A DNA stretch of 39,454 bases from Methanosarcinaceae archaeon (GCA_016932675.1 JAFGCK010000094.1:1-39454), one strand, 5' to 3'. Shown: positions 27,289-36,103, counted from the first letter of the stretch. A program made the numbers and translations. The notes: generated by a model not told the origin, from the sequence alone.

Positions 27289-27510
27289 TGGTCTTCCTCT
27301 TTACATGCGATATATATTTTGAAATAAGGTGGTTAGTAACCTACGTCTTAGTATAAGATATTTTCTATATTCTGGCATCACCCATTCACAAAAAAAGAGG
27401 CAGATAGATAGCGTTATTTACAATCATTACAGAGATGGACACACTGAACTGCATAAAAACCATAGTGCGGGCATCTCAGGCAAATTAAGAACTCGTGACG
27501 ACCCGGCAGC

Positions 27511-27717
27511 TCAGTCCTCAACTTCAAGTGCATTTATGATATCATTGATGGTAAGCTCCCCTTTTGCCACACGCAGCACCATGGGATAGATGAAGGAACA
27601 ATCATCAATAGCACTCCATCGCTTCTCCCCTATGGTCCTTATCAGCTCGTCCATGACCTTCCCGCACTTATTGCAATACCTTGTTTCACTTTCGATTCCA
27701 CAGACAATACATTTCAT
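27511..27717 (-). CDS. Small zinc-ribbon protein
   Basis: 68 residues. A four-cysteine zinc ribbon at the N-terminus (C3, C6, C15, C18) is followed by a helical tail. A GGAGG ribosome-binding site precedes the ATG by 7 bases, which supports its being a real gene. No family name recognised. It could be a nucleic-acid-binding or protein-interaction adaptor; function unknown. Confidence 0.75.
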   Translation of the reverse strand: MKCIVCGIESETRYCNKCGKVMDELIRTIGEKRWSAIDDCSFIYPMVLRVAKGELTINDIINALEVED

Positions 27718-27944
27718 GTGTCAACCTCCATTTTTATCTTTCCCGCTGATGGGAATCAATGCTTATTTTAAATGTTTGTGCTGATAGTATTTAGTTCTTG
27801 AGTCCGGGAACAGAAGTAAATGCCATTCAATGCAAAAAGGCATTCAGCTTCGGATGAAGGAAGAAAAATATACCACAGCGTTATATTAATATTAAAACAA
27901 CCAGTATTGAGCAGCACTTAAGAACGTCAAGCTGAGGTGAAAGT

Positions 27945-29093
27945 GTGCCTGATGAACTTTTTGACCTGAAAGCAGGATATGTGACTTTAAAGAACCCTAT
28001 CGCCCTTGCCCCCATGGGTGGCATAACAGATAGCAATTTTGCAAACGAGTACGCATCTGATGCAGGACTTGTGATACTGGGCGGATACAACCTTGATGAG
28101 AGAACACAGCAGGCAGCATCGGAAATGCTTGCAAGGGGCAGGGAGGAGTTCATCTGTAAAGAGCCTTTCAAACTCATAGAAAAAGAGATCAGAGCAGTTG
28201 AACCAGGAACTGCTGTTGCCGTGAATGTGAGAAGCAGCACCATCGAGCCACTTCTCATGGCTGCGGAAATAGTAAAGGATGCAGGTGCAATCCTTGAACT
28301 GGATGCTCACTGCAGACAGGAGGAAATGACCTCCATTGGCACCGGAGAGGCACTGCTGCATGACATACCCGCACTCAGTGAATTGATCAGAATGATAAAA
28401 GGAACAGGTGCAGTTCTCTCAGTAAAGGTACGCGGGAACGTTGTTGATGATATACGGCTTGCAAAGGAAATAGAATCCGCCGGAGCTGACATACTCCATC
28501 TCGACGCCATGAAAAAAGGCGAAGGAGCTGATCTCGAACTCATCAGGGAGGTGCGTGATTCCACATGTATGTTCCTCATCTGCAACAACTCCGTTACTGA
28601 CTTTGGAGCAGCAAAGGATATGTTCTCAAGAGGGGCAGATATGGTCTCCGTTGCAAGGGGCGTATTGAAGGATCCCGGGCTGATCAGCCAGCTTGTAAGC
28701 AATGTGAAAATGCTTCAGGAAGACATGGGATGGTACAATGCCCCAAAACATATCTGCAGAGGCGAAGGAGACCTCCGGGGACTTGCATTCTGCTGCCTGC
28801 CTGTAAAACAATGTCCGGTACGTGGCAAGATCAGAGAACTGGGGCTGACAGCTCAGGAATTTGCAGACCTTAAAATGGACTTTGCTAAGGGAACAATGCT
28901 CGAATACGGGGATAGTACGTGTTTTGGCAGTCTCGTATGGTGTTGTAAGATCTCCAGGCCGTGTTTCCTCAGAGATGGAGTACTGGAAACACTTGGTATT
29001 TCTGATGCTGAATACATGCGCCTGAAAAAAGAACTTGCCGACCACATCCTTGAACATGCAAGGTCCGGTAAGCAAACGAAGGCAGACAGATGA
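27945..29093 (+). CDS. Methanogenesis marker protein 9 (FMN barrel plus cysteine domain)
   Basis: 382 residues. Residues 1 to about 250 form a TIM barrel related to tRNA-dihydrouridine synthase and dihydroorotate dehydrogenase (start LKNPIALAPMGGITDSNF; phosphate site RGADMVSVARG). The remainder is the cysteine-rich marker-9 domain: CRGEGDLRGLAFCCLPVKQC, CFGSLVWCCKISRPCFLR. The marker domain occurs in methanogens, but its job is unknown; the cysteines suggest an Fe-S cluster. It starts at GTG 27945 with GAGGTGA 4 bases upstream. It leads a coupled cluster with a CitG-like gene (4-base overlap), DUF447 and dmrX, so a step in C1-carrier synthesis or modification is plausible. Confidence 0.85.
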   Translation: MPDELFDLKAGYVTLKNPIALAPMGGITDSNFANEYASDAGLVILGGYNLDERTQQAASEMLARGREEFICKEPFKLIEKEIRAVEPGTAVAVNVRSSTIEPLLMAAEIVKDAGAILELDAHCRQEEMTSIGTGEALLHDIPALSELIRMIKGTGAVLSVKVRGNVVDDIRLAKEIESAGADILHLDAMKKGEGADLELIREVRDSTCMFLICNNSVTDFGAAKDMFSRGADMVSVARGVLKDPGLISQLVSNVKMLQEDMGWYNAPKHICRGEGDLRGLAFCCLPVKQCPVRGKIRELGLTAQEFADLKMDFAKGTMLEYGDSTCFGSLVWCCKISRPCFLRDGVLETLGISDAEYMRLKKELADHILEHARSGKQTKADR

Positions 29094-30052
29094 GCAAAAC
29101 AACGACCTTTACGATCAAAAAAGGGAAATATCCGCTGAATTCCTATATCGGACGCTGTGCCCAGCTTGCAATGTGCCTTGAGGTCTCGGCCTCCCCAAAG
29201 CCCGGAAACGTTGACAGGCATGATGACTACGAGGACACACGCTACGAGCATTTCCTGGCATCTGCCATCGGCATGTATCCTGTGATGGAGGAAGCCGCCG
29301 GCAGATCAAATGGCACCGGGCTGCTCATAAAAAATGCAGTTATGGAAAGTATAAGCTGGCAGAAAGGAGGAAACACTCATTTTGGTGCCATCATACTGCT
29401 TGTTCCACTTGCAATGGCAGCAGGAAGGATCCTTAAAGGAAAGGATACATTTACAATTCCCGAACTCACCGAATGTGCCCATGATATCGTGAAAAACACA
29501 GACACAACCGATGCCATCGATCTCTACAGTTGCTTCGATGCTGCCGGAGTTAAGGTCAATCCGGTAGAAGAGTTCAGCCTTCAGGATAAGCAGGCCATAG
29601 GAGAGATGAAAGAAAAAAAAGTCACACTCTATGAGCTTATGGAAATAGCAAAAGAATATGACCTGATAGCAAATGAATGGATATCGGGTTTCAACAGGTG
29701 TGCGGCATGTGCAGAAAACATCGTTGCAGGAATGAACAACGAGCCCTTCTACGGCAGTCCGGGTGCTGACATCAATGACGTGGTGGTCTGTACTTTTCTG
29801 AAGACCCTGTCCGAGAATGAGGATACCTTTATCACCACCAAGTTTGACCGAAAGACCTCACTGTCAGTATCTTCCCGTGCAGGATCCATTATACAAAAGA
29901 TATATAATAATGAAGCTGATTTTTATAATATAAGACCGCTTATACTGGAAATGGACAGGGAGCTCCTGGAAAAAAGAATAAATCCAGGATCCACTGCCGA
30001 CATAATGATTGCCGGCATATTCATTGCCCTGCTTGCAGGAGTCAGGTATTAA
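29090..30052 (+). CDS. CitG-like triphosphoribosyl-dephospho-CoA synthase family protein
   Basis: 320-residue helical protein of the CitG/MdcB family (COG1767). Family features visible are the early LEVSASPKPGNVDRHDDYEDTRYEHFL segment and WQKGGNTHFGAIILLVPLAMAAG. Bacterial CitG makes the prosthetic-group precursor of citrate lyase from ATP and dephospho-CoA. No citrate lyase is expected in a methanogen, and the archaeal version is linked to tetrahydromethanopterin-dependent C1 metabolism by gene context. So it probably performs a ribosyl- or nucleotidyl-transfer step on another cofactor; substrate unknown. It overlaps the upstream gene by 4 bases and the DUF447 gene by 1. Confidence 0.85.
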   Translation: MSKTTTFTIKKGKYPLNSYIGRCAQLAMCLEVSASPKPGNVDRHDDYEDTRYEHFLASAIGMYPVMEEAAGRSNGTGLLIKNAVMESISWQKGGNTHFGAIILLVPLAMAAGRILKGKDTFTIPELTECAHDIVKNTDTTDAIDLYSCFDAAGVKVNPVEEFSLQDKQAIGEMKEKKVTLYELMEIAKEYDLIANEWISGFNRCAACAENIVAGMNNEPFYGSPGADINDVVVCTFLKTLSENEDTFITTKFDRKTSLSVSSRAGSIIQKIYNNEADFYNIRPLILEMDRELLEKRINPGSTADIMIAGIFIALLAGVRY

Positions 30053-30642
30053 TGTTGGATAAGGATATAGACCTTGACAGTTTCGGGATATATGAAGGGA
30101 TATCCGAAACCATTGTAACAACTATGAGGGGATGGACGCCAAACGCCGCACCCATGGGGATAATAAGAAAGAAGGACAGGCTGTTCATCAGGCTGTTCAA
30201 GGGATCGAACACCTATGAGAATGTGCTGGCCGAGAAAACACTGGTTGCAAACGTCACATACGATCCGGTCCTTTTCGTGCTTTCCACCTTCACTGAGCTG
30301 GAAGATACGGAGTTCGAGCCAAACAGCTTCAATGGCATATCGGTCTCCCCCCTAAAAAAAGCACAGTGCTGGGTCGCTTTTGAGTGCGTGAACTCCAAAC
30401 TTACAACTGAGACCTTTGTTTCCGAACTTGTACCAATAAGGGCGCATTTGAACAAATGCAGGATACGCGCTCCAAACCGTGGCTTCAACGGTGTGATCGA
30501 AGCCTGCGTACACGCGACCCGATACCAACTGACAGGAGATGAGAAATACCTCAAGCTCATCAAGGCTTACGGGGACATCGTCGAAAAATGTGGCGGAGAA
30601 GCTGAAAAAGAAGCAATGGAATTGATATACGATTTTCTCTGA
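30052..30642 (+). CDS. DUF447 family protein
   Basis: 196 residues matching DUF447 (COG2457): the opening GIYEGISETIVTTMRGWTPNAAPMGII, a split-barrel-like core related to flavin-binding proteins, and a C-terminal helical part with NKCRIRAPNRGFNGVIEACVH. Members occur in methanogens and in methylotrophic bacteria that use tetrahydromethanopterin, where they sit among cofactor genes. The biochemical role is unknown. Its ATG overlaps the last base of the citG-like stop, so the proteins are translated together. Confidence 0.85.
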   Translation: MLDKDIDLDSFGIYEGISETIVTTMRGWTPNAAPMGIIRKKDRLFIRLFKGSNTYENVLAEKTLVANVTYDPVLFVLSTFTELEDTEFEPNSFNGISVSPLKKAQCWVAFECVNSKLTTETFVSELVPIRAHLNKCRIRAPNRGFNGVIEACVHATRYQLTGDEKYLKLIKAYGDIVEKCGGEAEKEAMELIYDFL

Positions 30643-30690
30643 GATCCCTGCCTTCAGAAAGAGAGAACTTAAAAAGAACTTTTATGCACT

Positions 30691-31401
30691 ATGAAAAAAA
30701 CAATCGCATGGGGCATCACCGGAGCCGGGCACTTTCTTATATCCAGTTTTGATGTATTTGGAAGGGTGAAGTATGAATATGACATCAGAGTGAATACTTT
30801 CCTTTCCAGTGCAGCTGAGGAGGTGGTCAGGATGTACGGACTTGAAGGCCAGCTGGAAACCATATCCTCCGGGGATTATCTTGAGGAGGTGTTCCCTGAA
30901 ACACGACAGGGAAAAAGCTGGCCGAAGACAGGACGTTTCCTCCTTGATAAATATGATGCACTTATCGTAAGCCCCGCCACATCCAACACGGTGTCCAAGA
31001 TCGCACACGGAACCGCAGATTCGCTTGTCAGCAATGCAGTGGCACAGGCAGTGAAGGGAGGAGTGCCGGTCTACGTGGTACCTGTTGATATAGAAGGTGT
31101 CGTGGTATCTGAACTGCCCTTTGGGATCGACAGAGAACTTTGCCGAAAATGTGACCCTTGCCCCCCACGGGACAACTGCCCGAACAATGCCATAACTGAC
31201 CAGATAGACCTGCTGAAATGCAGCGGCTGTGGGATATGCAGGGAACTTTGCAATTTCAACGCTATAAAAGGCGGGCCTGTGGAGCTGAAGGTCCGCGATA
31301 TCGATGCAAGGAACGTGGAGACAATGAAAGGCCTTGAAGGCATCACAGTCCTTGAAAAGCCAGAGGATGTGATCGATGTTGTTAAAGAAATGTTACACTA
31401 G
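30691..31401 (+). CDS. dmrX: Dihydromethanopterin reductase (acceptor) DmrX
   Basis: Iron-sulfur flavoprotein that reduces dihydromethanopterin in the last step of tetrahydrosarcinapterin formation; the activity is established for the Methanosarcina mazei homologue. The 236-residue protein has a flavoprotein domain (WGITGAGHFL start, SPATSNTVSKIAHG flavin loop). A two-cluster ferredoxin region follows, with C151/C154/C157/C163 and C177/C180/C183/C187. It lies 48 bases after DUF447 and probably shares its transcript. Its TAG stop overlaps the TAG stop of the convergent PHP gene by 4 bases. The annotated alternative would be the archaeal flavoprotein AfpA type. Confidence 0.88.
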   Translation: MKKTIAWGITGAGHFLISSFDVFGRVKYEYDIRVNTFLSSAAEEVVRMYGLEGQLETISSGDYLEEVFPETRQGKSWPKTGRFLLDKYDALIVSPATSNTVSKIAHGTADSLVSNAVAQAVKGGVPVYVVPVDIEGVVVSELPFGIDRELCRKCDPCPPRDNCPNNAITDQIDLLKCSGCGICRELCNFNAIKGGPVELKVRDIDARNVETMKGLEGITVLEKPEDVIDVVKEMLH

Positions 31402-32069
31402 AGTTTGCCAAGACGCGTCCTTGCCTTTTTCAGTTGGCCCGCAAACATCTGTTTTACAACAAAGGAAGGCGGTGTCAGGCGGCCACCGGCACTTGTCCTG
31501 CCTGCGCGGATTGCATCCAGAACCGCTTCCACAGTTCTTTCGTGAGCATCTATCTCTGCATATGTCCTGCCGACCATCTGTGCCTCATGTGCATCACTTC
31601 CTCCCACCTGAGGTAAACCAAGCTTCTCTGCAGCTTTTCTGGCCCTGTCATTTGGACCGTTCGTCATGCAGCGGGAATTCAGGACTTCCACAGCATCGAT
31701 ATCAAGACCATCAAGGTACCCTATGCCATGAGATGATATCTTGAAAGGATGGGGGATGATGACCACTGCACCCTGCTCACGCGCTTTTTTAATTGTCTCA
31801 TCGGGACTCAGGCCAGGCTCTATCCTTTCCCTGACACCCAGAACAAGTATATGACCCCTTGATGAGCTGACCTCCACACCCGGTATGACGAGCTGTTCGG
31901 ATCCAAGCTCCCGTGCTCTTTTAGCACACTCGATCCCGCCTTCAATAGAATCATGGTCACAGATAGCAAAGCCGTCCAGACCGTTTATAGAAGCATATTT
32001 AAGGATATCATCGTGGCTTGCATTGCTATCCCTGGAGAAAAGAGAATGTACATGAAGATCAAAACGCAT
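31398..32069 (-). CDS. PHP-domain metal-dependent phosphoesterase
   Basis: 223 residues with the complete set of PHP metal motifs: MRFDLHVHSLFSRDS at the start, ICDHDSIEGG, IPGVEVSSSRGH, IPHPFKIS and GGSDAHE near the end. It resembles the YciV-type phosphoesterases that cleave nucleoside 3',5'-bisphosphates or short RNAs; the substrate here is not known. The ATG at 32069 has no ribosome-binding site. The 208-base region before it carries a TATA box and a candidate small RNA, so the PHP gene may use a promoter of its own or read through. Converges with dmrX. Confidence 0.88.
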   Translation of the reverse strand: MRFDLHVHSLFSRDSNASHDDILKYASINGLDGFAICDHDSIEGGIECAKRARELGSEQLVIPGVEVSSSRGHILVLGVRERIEPGLSPDETIKKAREQGAVVIIPHPFKISSHGIGYLDGLDIDAVEVLNSRCMTNGPNDRARKAAEKLGLPQVGGSDAHEAQMVGRTYAEIDAHERTVEAVLDAIRAGRTSAGGRLTPPSFVVKQMFAGQLKKARTRLGKL

Positions 32070-32126
32070 AGAAGTTTCTAAGAACTGAGAAGATATAAGG
32101 ATTTTGTGGGATATATGAAAGTTATG

Positions 32127-32206
32127 GCGAACGGGAAAATAGAAGTTTGTGGTTGGTTGGGTGGTTGGTTAGGATTGGTGGTATTTTTGAAAAATTACCC
32201 GTTCGC
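32127..32206 (-). ncRNA. Candidate 80-nt structured RNA with C-rich loop
   Basis: On the minus strand GCGAACGGG (32198-32206) and CCCGTTCGC (32127-32135) form a perfect 9-bp closing stem. Inside are a small hairpin (GTAATTTTT with AAAAATAC, one bulged base) and about 35 bases of unpaired CCAACC/ACCACC-type repeats. A TATA-like TTAAATAT at 32228-32236 sits about 26 bases before 32206, which is where an archaeal transcript would start. It could instead be the 5' leader of the PHP gene. No match to a named RNA family is known to me. Confidence 0.4.
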
Positions 32207-32277
32207 AAACCTACAAACAACATTATCATATTTAAGTTTTTGCATGTTGCCTGCATACCAGAATTTATAAGGACCTG

Positions 32278-33522
32278 TTATTTATCTGTGAATGGCCTGA
32301 CCTTACTGATTATACTTTCCCTGGCTTCCAGATCAACGTCTATCGTGTCACTGTAATCAACACTGTGGACCACACCTTCCCCGAACAACCATGAGAGCAT
32401 GGACATCCCTTCTTCTGAAAGTGGAAGTGAAACCTTTACAAAATCCCATTTTGGTAAATGCCTGCGTATCTCCCGTTTCAATTCATGGATACCAGAGCCT
32501 GTTATCGCTGAAACTGCAACGGGGTTCGGCGCAAGGTATCCAAGCCCCAGCATGCGTGCCTCAAGTTCTTCTCTGGTCAAGAGGTCCGCTTTATTGAATA
32601 CTGTCACAATAGAGACATCCTGCAGCTGCTCCCACATTGTCTCGTGGCATACGCGAAGCTTACGACGGATGGTTTCCAGAGGCTCACCTGAATCCACGAC
32701 CAGAAGGACGATATCTGCAAAGAATATCTCATTGAGAGTAGAACGGAAAGCGTCGACCATCCAGTGAGGAAGTTCCTCGATGAAACCCACGGTGTCCGTC
32801 AGCAGAACTTCCCTCCCGGCCACATTCAGGGACCTTGTGGCAGGTACAAGGGTCGTGAACAGCATGTCCCTGGCCGGTCTGCTCTCATCCACAAGTGAAT
32901 TGAACAATGTACTTTTGCCGGCATTGGTATATCCCGCCATGGCTACGAGTGAGAATCCCCTGGAATGGCGGAAATTGCGCAGGGAATCCCTGTCCCTTTC
33001 CATATTCTTCAACTCATCCCTGATGCGGGAGATCCTGTTCTTCACATCCTGGGCATATGAGTCCTCATAGCCCCCAAGACCCATAAAACCCGGCCGTTCT
33101 TCCTTTTTGAGTATCGAGACTATAGCCCTTGCCTTTGGAAGCTCATATTCCAGCCTTGCAAGCTCCACCTGCAGTTTTGAGCGATGTGTTGTCGCCCTTG
33201 TCGCAAAGATCTCCAGGATGAGCTGGAATTTGTCGATCACCTCGCAGCGACAGATCCCGGAGAGATTATAGACCTGCATCGTACTGAGCTGATTATGGAA
33301 GATCACCTTGTCCGGGTTTACATCCCGCACTAACTGTGCAAGCTCTTCCACTTTCCCCCTCCCGATCTGATACTTGCGATCAGGATGTTTTGTCTGTGTC
33401 ACTTCGGCAACAACAGTGTAACCGGCAGAGCCGGCCAGTTCCTCCAGTTCGGTCATCTGGAGCTCATTCTTATGGTCCTCGCTACGGGGATCATTTCTTT
33501 TTACAAGTATAGCGCGTTTCAT
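32278..33522 (-). CDS. hflX: GTPase HflX
   Basis: Ribosome-associated GTPase of the HflX family, thought to rescue or split stalled ribosomes. The 414-residue protein has the N-terminal HflX domain (AEVTQTKHPDRKYQIGRGKVEE; the glycine-rich GYEDSYAQ region). The G domain follows with G1 AGYTNAGKST, G3 DTVGF and G4 FNKADL, and then a C-terminal extension. All GTP-binding motifs are intact. No clear ribosome-binding site precedes ATG 33522; it lies 25 bases behind the DUF2209 gene and probably shares its message. Confidence 0.95.
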   Translation of the reverse strand: MKRAILVKRNDPRSEDHKNELQMTELEELAGSAGYTVVAEVTQTKHPDRKYQIGRGKVEELAQLVRDVNPDKVIFHNQLSTMQVYNLSGICRCEVIDKFQLILEIFATRATTHRSKLQVELARLEYELPKARAIVSILKKEERPGFMGLGGYEDSYAQDVKNRISRIRDELKNMERDRDSLRNFRHSRGFSLVAMAGYTNAGKSTLFNSLVDESRPARDMLFTTLVPATRSLNVAGREVLLTDTVGFIEELPHWMVDAFRSTLNEIFFADIVLLVVDSGEPLETIRRKLRVCHETMWEQLQDVSIVTVFNKADLLTREELEARMLGLGYLAPNPVAVSAITGSGIHELKREIRRHLPKWDFVKVSLPLSEEGMSMLSWLFGEGVVHSVDYSDTIDVDLEARESIISKVRPFTDK

Positions 33523-33547
33523 AGGCAGACAGCAGTCAGCAGTTCAT

Positions 33548-33940
33548 TCATCCAGTATCCAGTTCCCTTAGCAGGAATTTTCTTGCACTTAAAGACACAT
33601 GGTGTGCTATCTCCATGCATCGCCTCTCACTTAAGGATTCCTCATACTTGAAATCCATCGGGAACATGCTGTCGATGATCCACTGAGGACGATTATACAT
33701 ATCGCCAGGCTCTGTGACAACAGTACCTTCAAAATGCATTTCTGATACCGTTTCCTCTATCATTTTCACAACCATTTGAACGTCCGGCGCTCTGTCGGTC
33801 CTGAAGGAACGTATATTTATCTGGTTCACCTTCTCAACATGGTCCGGGTTCACAGATGCAGCCACCGCCGCACAAACCATAAGATAATGGTCTTCAATCC
33901 TGTGTCGGCCTGAAATATCAACTGCGATTATGTTGAACAT
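33548..33940 (-). CDS. DUF2209 family protein
   Basis: 130 residues. The start IIAVDISGRHRIEDHYLMVCAAVAASV and the length match DUF2209, an archaeal family with an RNase H-like appearance and no known function. I start at ATG 33940; the open frame continues to 33991, but a TATA-like ACTTATATATC at about 33964-33975 would place transcription start at about 33942, making this ATG leaderless. It is the first gene of a probable DUF2209-hflX unit and follows endA by 90 bases. Confidence 0.82.
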   Translation of the reverse strand: MFNIIAVDISGRHRIEDHYLMVCAAVAASVNPDHVEKVNQINIRSFRTDRAPDVQMVVKMIEETVSEMHFEGTVVTEPGDMYNRPQWIIDSMFPMDFKYEESLSERRCMEIAHHVSLSARKFLLRELDTG

Positions 33941-34030
33941 CTCATCTAAGAAAATGCTGTATGATATATAAGTGTATACAACCTTCCCCATGTTAAAGGA
34001 TGCGTTTGACCTTAAATATTACATCAAACA

Positions 34031-35089
34031 TTACATCTTTATCCTTCCGATGTCCAGATACATCATCTTCTCACGATCCCTTACAGCATACAGCATCCTT
34101 TTTCTGACACTGTTGGCAAGCCTGACGGCCCTTGACGTCACAGGAAGCATGAACAAATGGTCCGGTGTAATTGCGTGTATCAGGTATTCGGAATGGGATA
34201 TCTTATCAGTGGACACGATACCTGCATAGACCCTGAAATGCGTACCGAACTTAAAACCGGTCTTTGGAACAAGACCGCAATTGCGCAGGTCAGCATAAAC
34301 ACCGTACTTGCGCAGGAAGTCAGGATCTATAGATGATGCAAGGGAGGAGAATGTTTTGATCTCAAGGTTATTTCCGGTACCGCTGTCCATGATACGTATC
34401 AGGCCAAGATCCAGTAAATAGGCGGATTCGACCAGAGAGAGCTGCAGACGCTCATCATCAAGTGGCTTGCCGTAAAACCCATTCTGGTGAAGGTATTGTG
34501 AAGAAGCTGCATCCCATACAAGCACGCGGTCCTCGAGAAATGTAGCCCGGATAAGGTCACCTGAAAGCTGGATCATTGCAGTTTTGCCTTTAGGATGCAC
34601 TTTTTTGACCTCATAGTAGGTAAGATCACTTTCCTCGTCAACTATTGCAAGGATCATCTGTTTGCGTACATTCTCCGCGGCGCTGACCCAGGGAACCAGA
34701 TCAGACAATGGCATAGGTATGCGTTCGGACCTCACATAGACAAAGCTCTTTGCAGGTGTCTTACCGGGATGACCACCCCTGGGATATACCCTGAAATCGG
34801 TAACACCTGACTGCACATAGAAACCCCTTTCCCTGAGGTCCCTGTAGACTATGTATTTCAGTTCGAAATACCGCTGCCTCTTTGAGGCTTCCGTGAAGAG
34901 ATCCTCAAATCCCAGGACACGCCCGTCCAGTTCAATATCGAGCTTCTTCCTGTAAAGCAGATATGCCGCCTCGACCAGTGTAAGTTCAAGGGTGTCACCC
35001 TTGGGACGCCCATAATAAGCCGTTCTGTAGAGCTCATTTATTGCCTGTTTTCCCGAAAGGACACGGTCGTGCATAAGTATTCCTATCAA
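34031..35089 (-). CDS. endA: tRNA-splicing endonuclease EndA (tandem-domain form)
   Basis: Cuts introns from pre-tRNA at bulge-helix-bulge motifs. At 352 residues it is the double-length form that works as a homodimer, as in Archaeoglobus and Methanosarcina. Each half has an N-terminal SSB-like helical part (RTAYYGRPKGDTLELTLVEAAYLLYRK and GFYGKPLDDERLQLSLVESAYLL) and a nuclease fold. Only the C-terminal half keeps the catalytic triad: the tyrosine in GTHFRVYAG, the histidine in EYLIHAITP and the lysine in LANSVRKRMLYA. The first half has lost the histidine (AKSFVYVRSER) and serves structure. No ribosome-binding site of note precedes ATG 35089. Confidence 0.95.
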   Translation of the reverse strand: MIGILMHDRVLSGKQAINELYRTAYYGRPKGDTLELTLVEAAYLLYRKKLDIELDGRVLGFEDLFTEASKRQRYFELKYIVYRDLRERGFYVQSGVTDFRVYPRGGHPGKTPAKSFVYVRSERIPMPLSDLVPWVSAAENVRKQMILAIVDEESDLTYYEVKKVHPKGKTAMIQLSGDLIRATFLEDRVLVWDAASSQYLHQNGFYGKPLDDERLQLSLVESAYLLDLGLIRIMDSGTGNNLEIKTFSSLASSIDPDFLRKYGVYADLRNCGLVPKTGFKFGTHFRVYAGIVSTDKISHSEYLIHAITPDHLFMLPVTSRAVRLANSVRKRMLYAVRDREKMMYLDIGRIKM

Positions 35090-35278
35090 TCAGGTCACCT
35101 GTGGAATTGAAGAATGGGTCTGGGGGACAGATATCAGACAATCTATTTAATCATAGTGGGATGATGATAAGATAACTCTAAGCTTTGACGATGGACCTTC
35201 CAATGGCCATGATAATTTAACCGTTCAAATAACATCACAAATAAAAAGCATAATAAATAGGACAATGGAGATATTACA

Positions 35279-35578
35279 ATGCAGGAAGATCCCCTGGAAA
35301 TAATAAAGAATACAGACCCCGAACTGTTCAAGCTCGCCGAGAACGCACGCGCGGCAGCACTCGGTGAGGGAGCGATACCCGTAAAGTATAAGCTGCTCAT
35401 TGCAATGGCCCTGGATGCCGCTGAAGGTGCGGAGAAAGGGGTAATGGTACTTGCCATGCAGGCCATGGCTGCGGGTGCCACAAAGGAGGAGGTAATGGAA
35501 GCTGTACGGATAGCTTACCTCATTTCCGGAATCGGAAGTGTGTACACGGCTGCAGGGGGACTGAAGGGTATACTGTGA
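35279..35578 (+). CDS. Carboxymuconolactone decarboxylase-like protein without cysteines
   Basis: 99-residue all-helical protein of the AhpD/CMD fold (KYKLLIAMALDAAEGAEKGVMVLAMQAMAAGATKEEVMEAVRIAYLI is the core, split here for description). In AhpD-type members the helix after LLIALA carries a C-x2-C redox pair; here that place reads DAAEGAEKG and the protein has no cysteine at all, so thiol peroxidase chemistry is excluded. GGAG lies about 8 bases before the ATG. It converges with tspO. Function unknown. Confidence 0.8.
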   Translation: MQEDPLEIIKNTDPELFKLAENARAAALGEGAIPVKYKLLIAMALDAAEGAEKGVMVLAMQAMAAGATKEEVMEAVRIAYLISGIGSVYTAAGGLKGIL

Positions 35579-35617
35579 GACCTGATTGAGAGGCCAACAG
35601 CAGCCCCTCCATTTCCT

Positions 35618-36103
35618 TCAGGGATTGAGCACGTAGATGAAGTAATTCAGATAAGCTGCAAAAGTAACCCATATGATATAAGGTAAAAGCAGCAAGCTGG
35701 AGGGCTTTGATATCCTGTAGAACAGCACTATTGTTGCCAGAATGGCAATCCACAGGAATATTATCCCAATCAGTCCCATGACAGGGGACCGCAGGCCGAA
35801 GAACAGCACGGACCAGAGGAAATTCAGGAAAAGCTGGAGGCCGAACACAGACATCGCGGTCCTGGCCCCTGGCTCCTCCCGGTCCTTCGTCCATATAATG
35901 TAAAGTGCAACACCCATAAGCAGGTAAAGAATTGGCCAGACGACCGAGAAAGCCCAGCCAGGCGGAACAAAAACAGGTTTTTCAAGGGCCACGTACCAGG
36001 TCTGGATCGAAGACGCGGTGAACATCGCTCCCAGGATACCTGCGAGCTGGCATACAACCAGCGACTCTGTAAGTTTCTTCCAGTCGATGTTCCCGGCACG
36101 CAG
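35618..36103 (-). CDS. tspO: TspO/MBR tetrapyrrole-binding membrane protein, CTG start proposed
   Basis: Five-helix membrane protein of the TspO/translocator family, which binds or breaks down porphyrins. Motifs seen: WYVALEKPVFVPPGWAFSVVW, ILYLLMGVALYIIW, LNFLWSVLFFGL. The first ATG in frame (36025) would give 135 residues and cut off helix 1. The frame stays open upstream through NIDWKKLTESLVVCQLAGIL, a typical first helix, but contains no ATG, GTG or TTG. A CTG at 36101-36103 lies 5 bases after a GGTGAT site (36109-36114) and yields 161 residues, the usual family length. A TATA-like ACTATATAG close by complicates this. It follows the F430 gene cfbB by 237 bases on the same strand. Confidence 0.8.
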   Translation of the reverse strand: MRAGNIDWKKLTESLVVCQLAGILGAMFTASSIQTWYVALEKPVFVPPGWAFSVVWPILYLLMGVALYIIWTKDREEPGARTAMSVFGLQLFLNFLWSVLFFGLRSPVMGLIGIIFLWIAILATIVLFYRISKPSSLLLLPYIIWVTFAAYLNYFIYVLNP

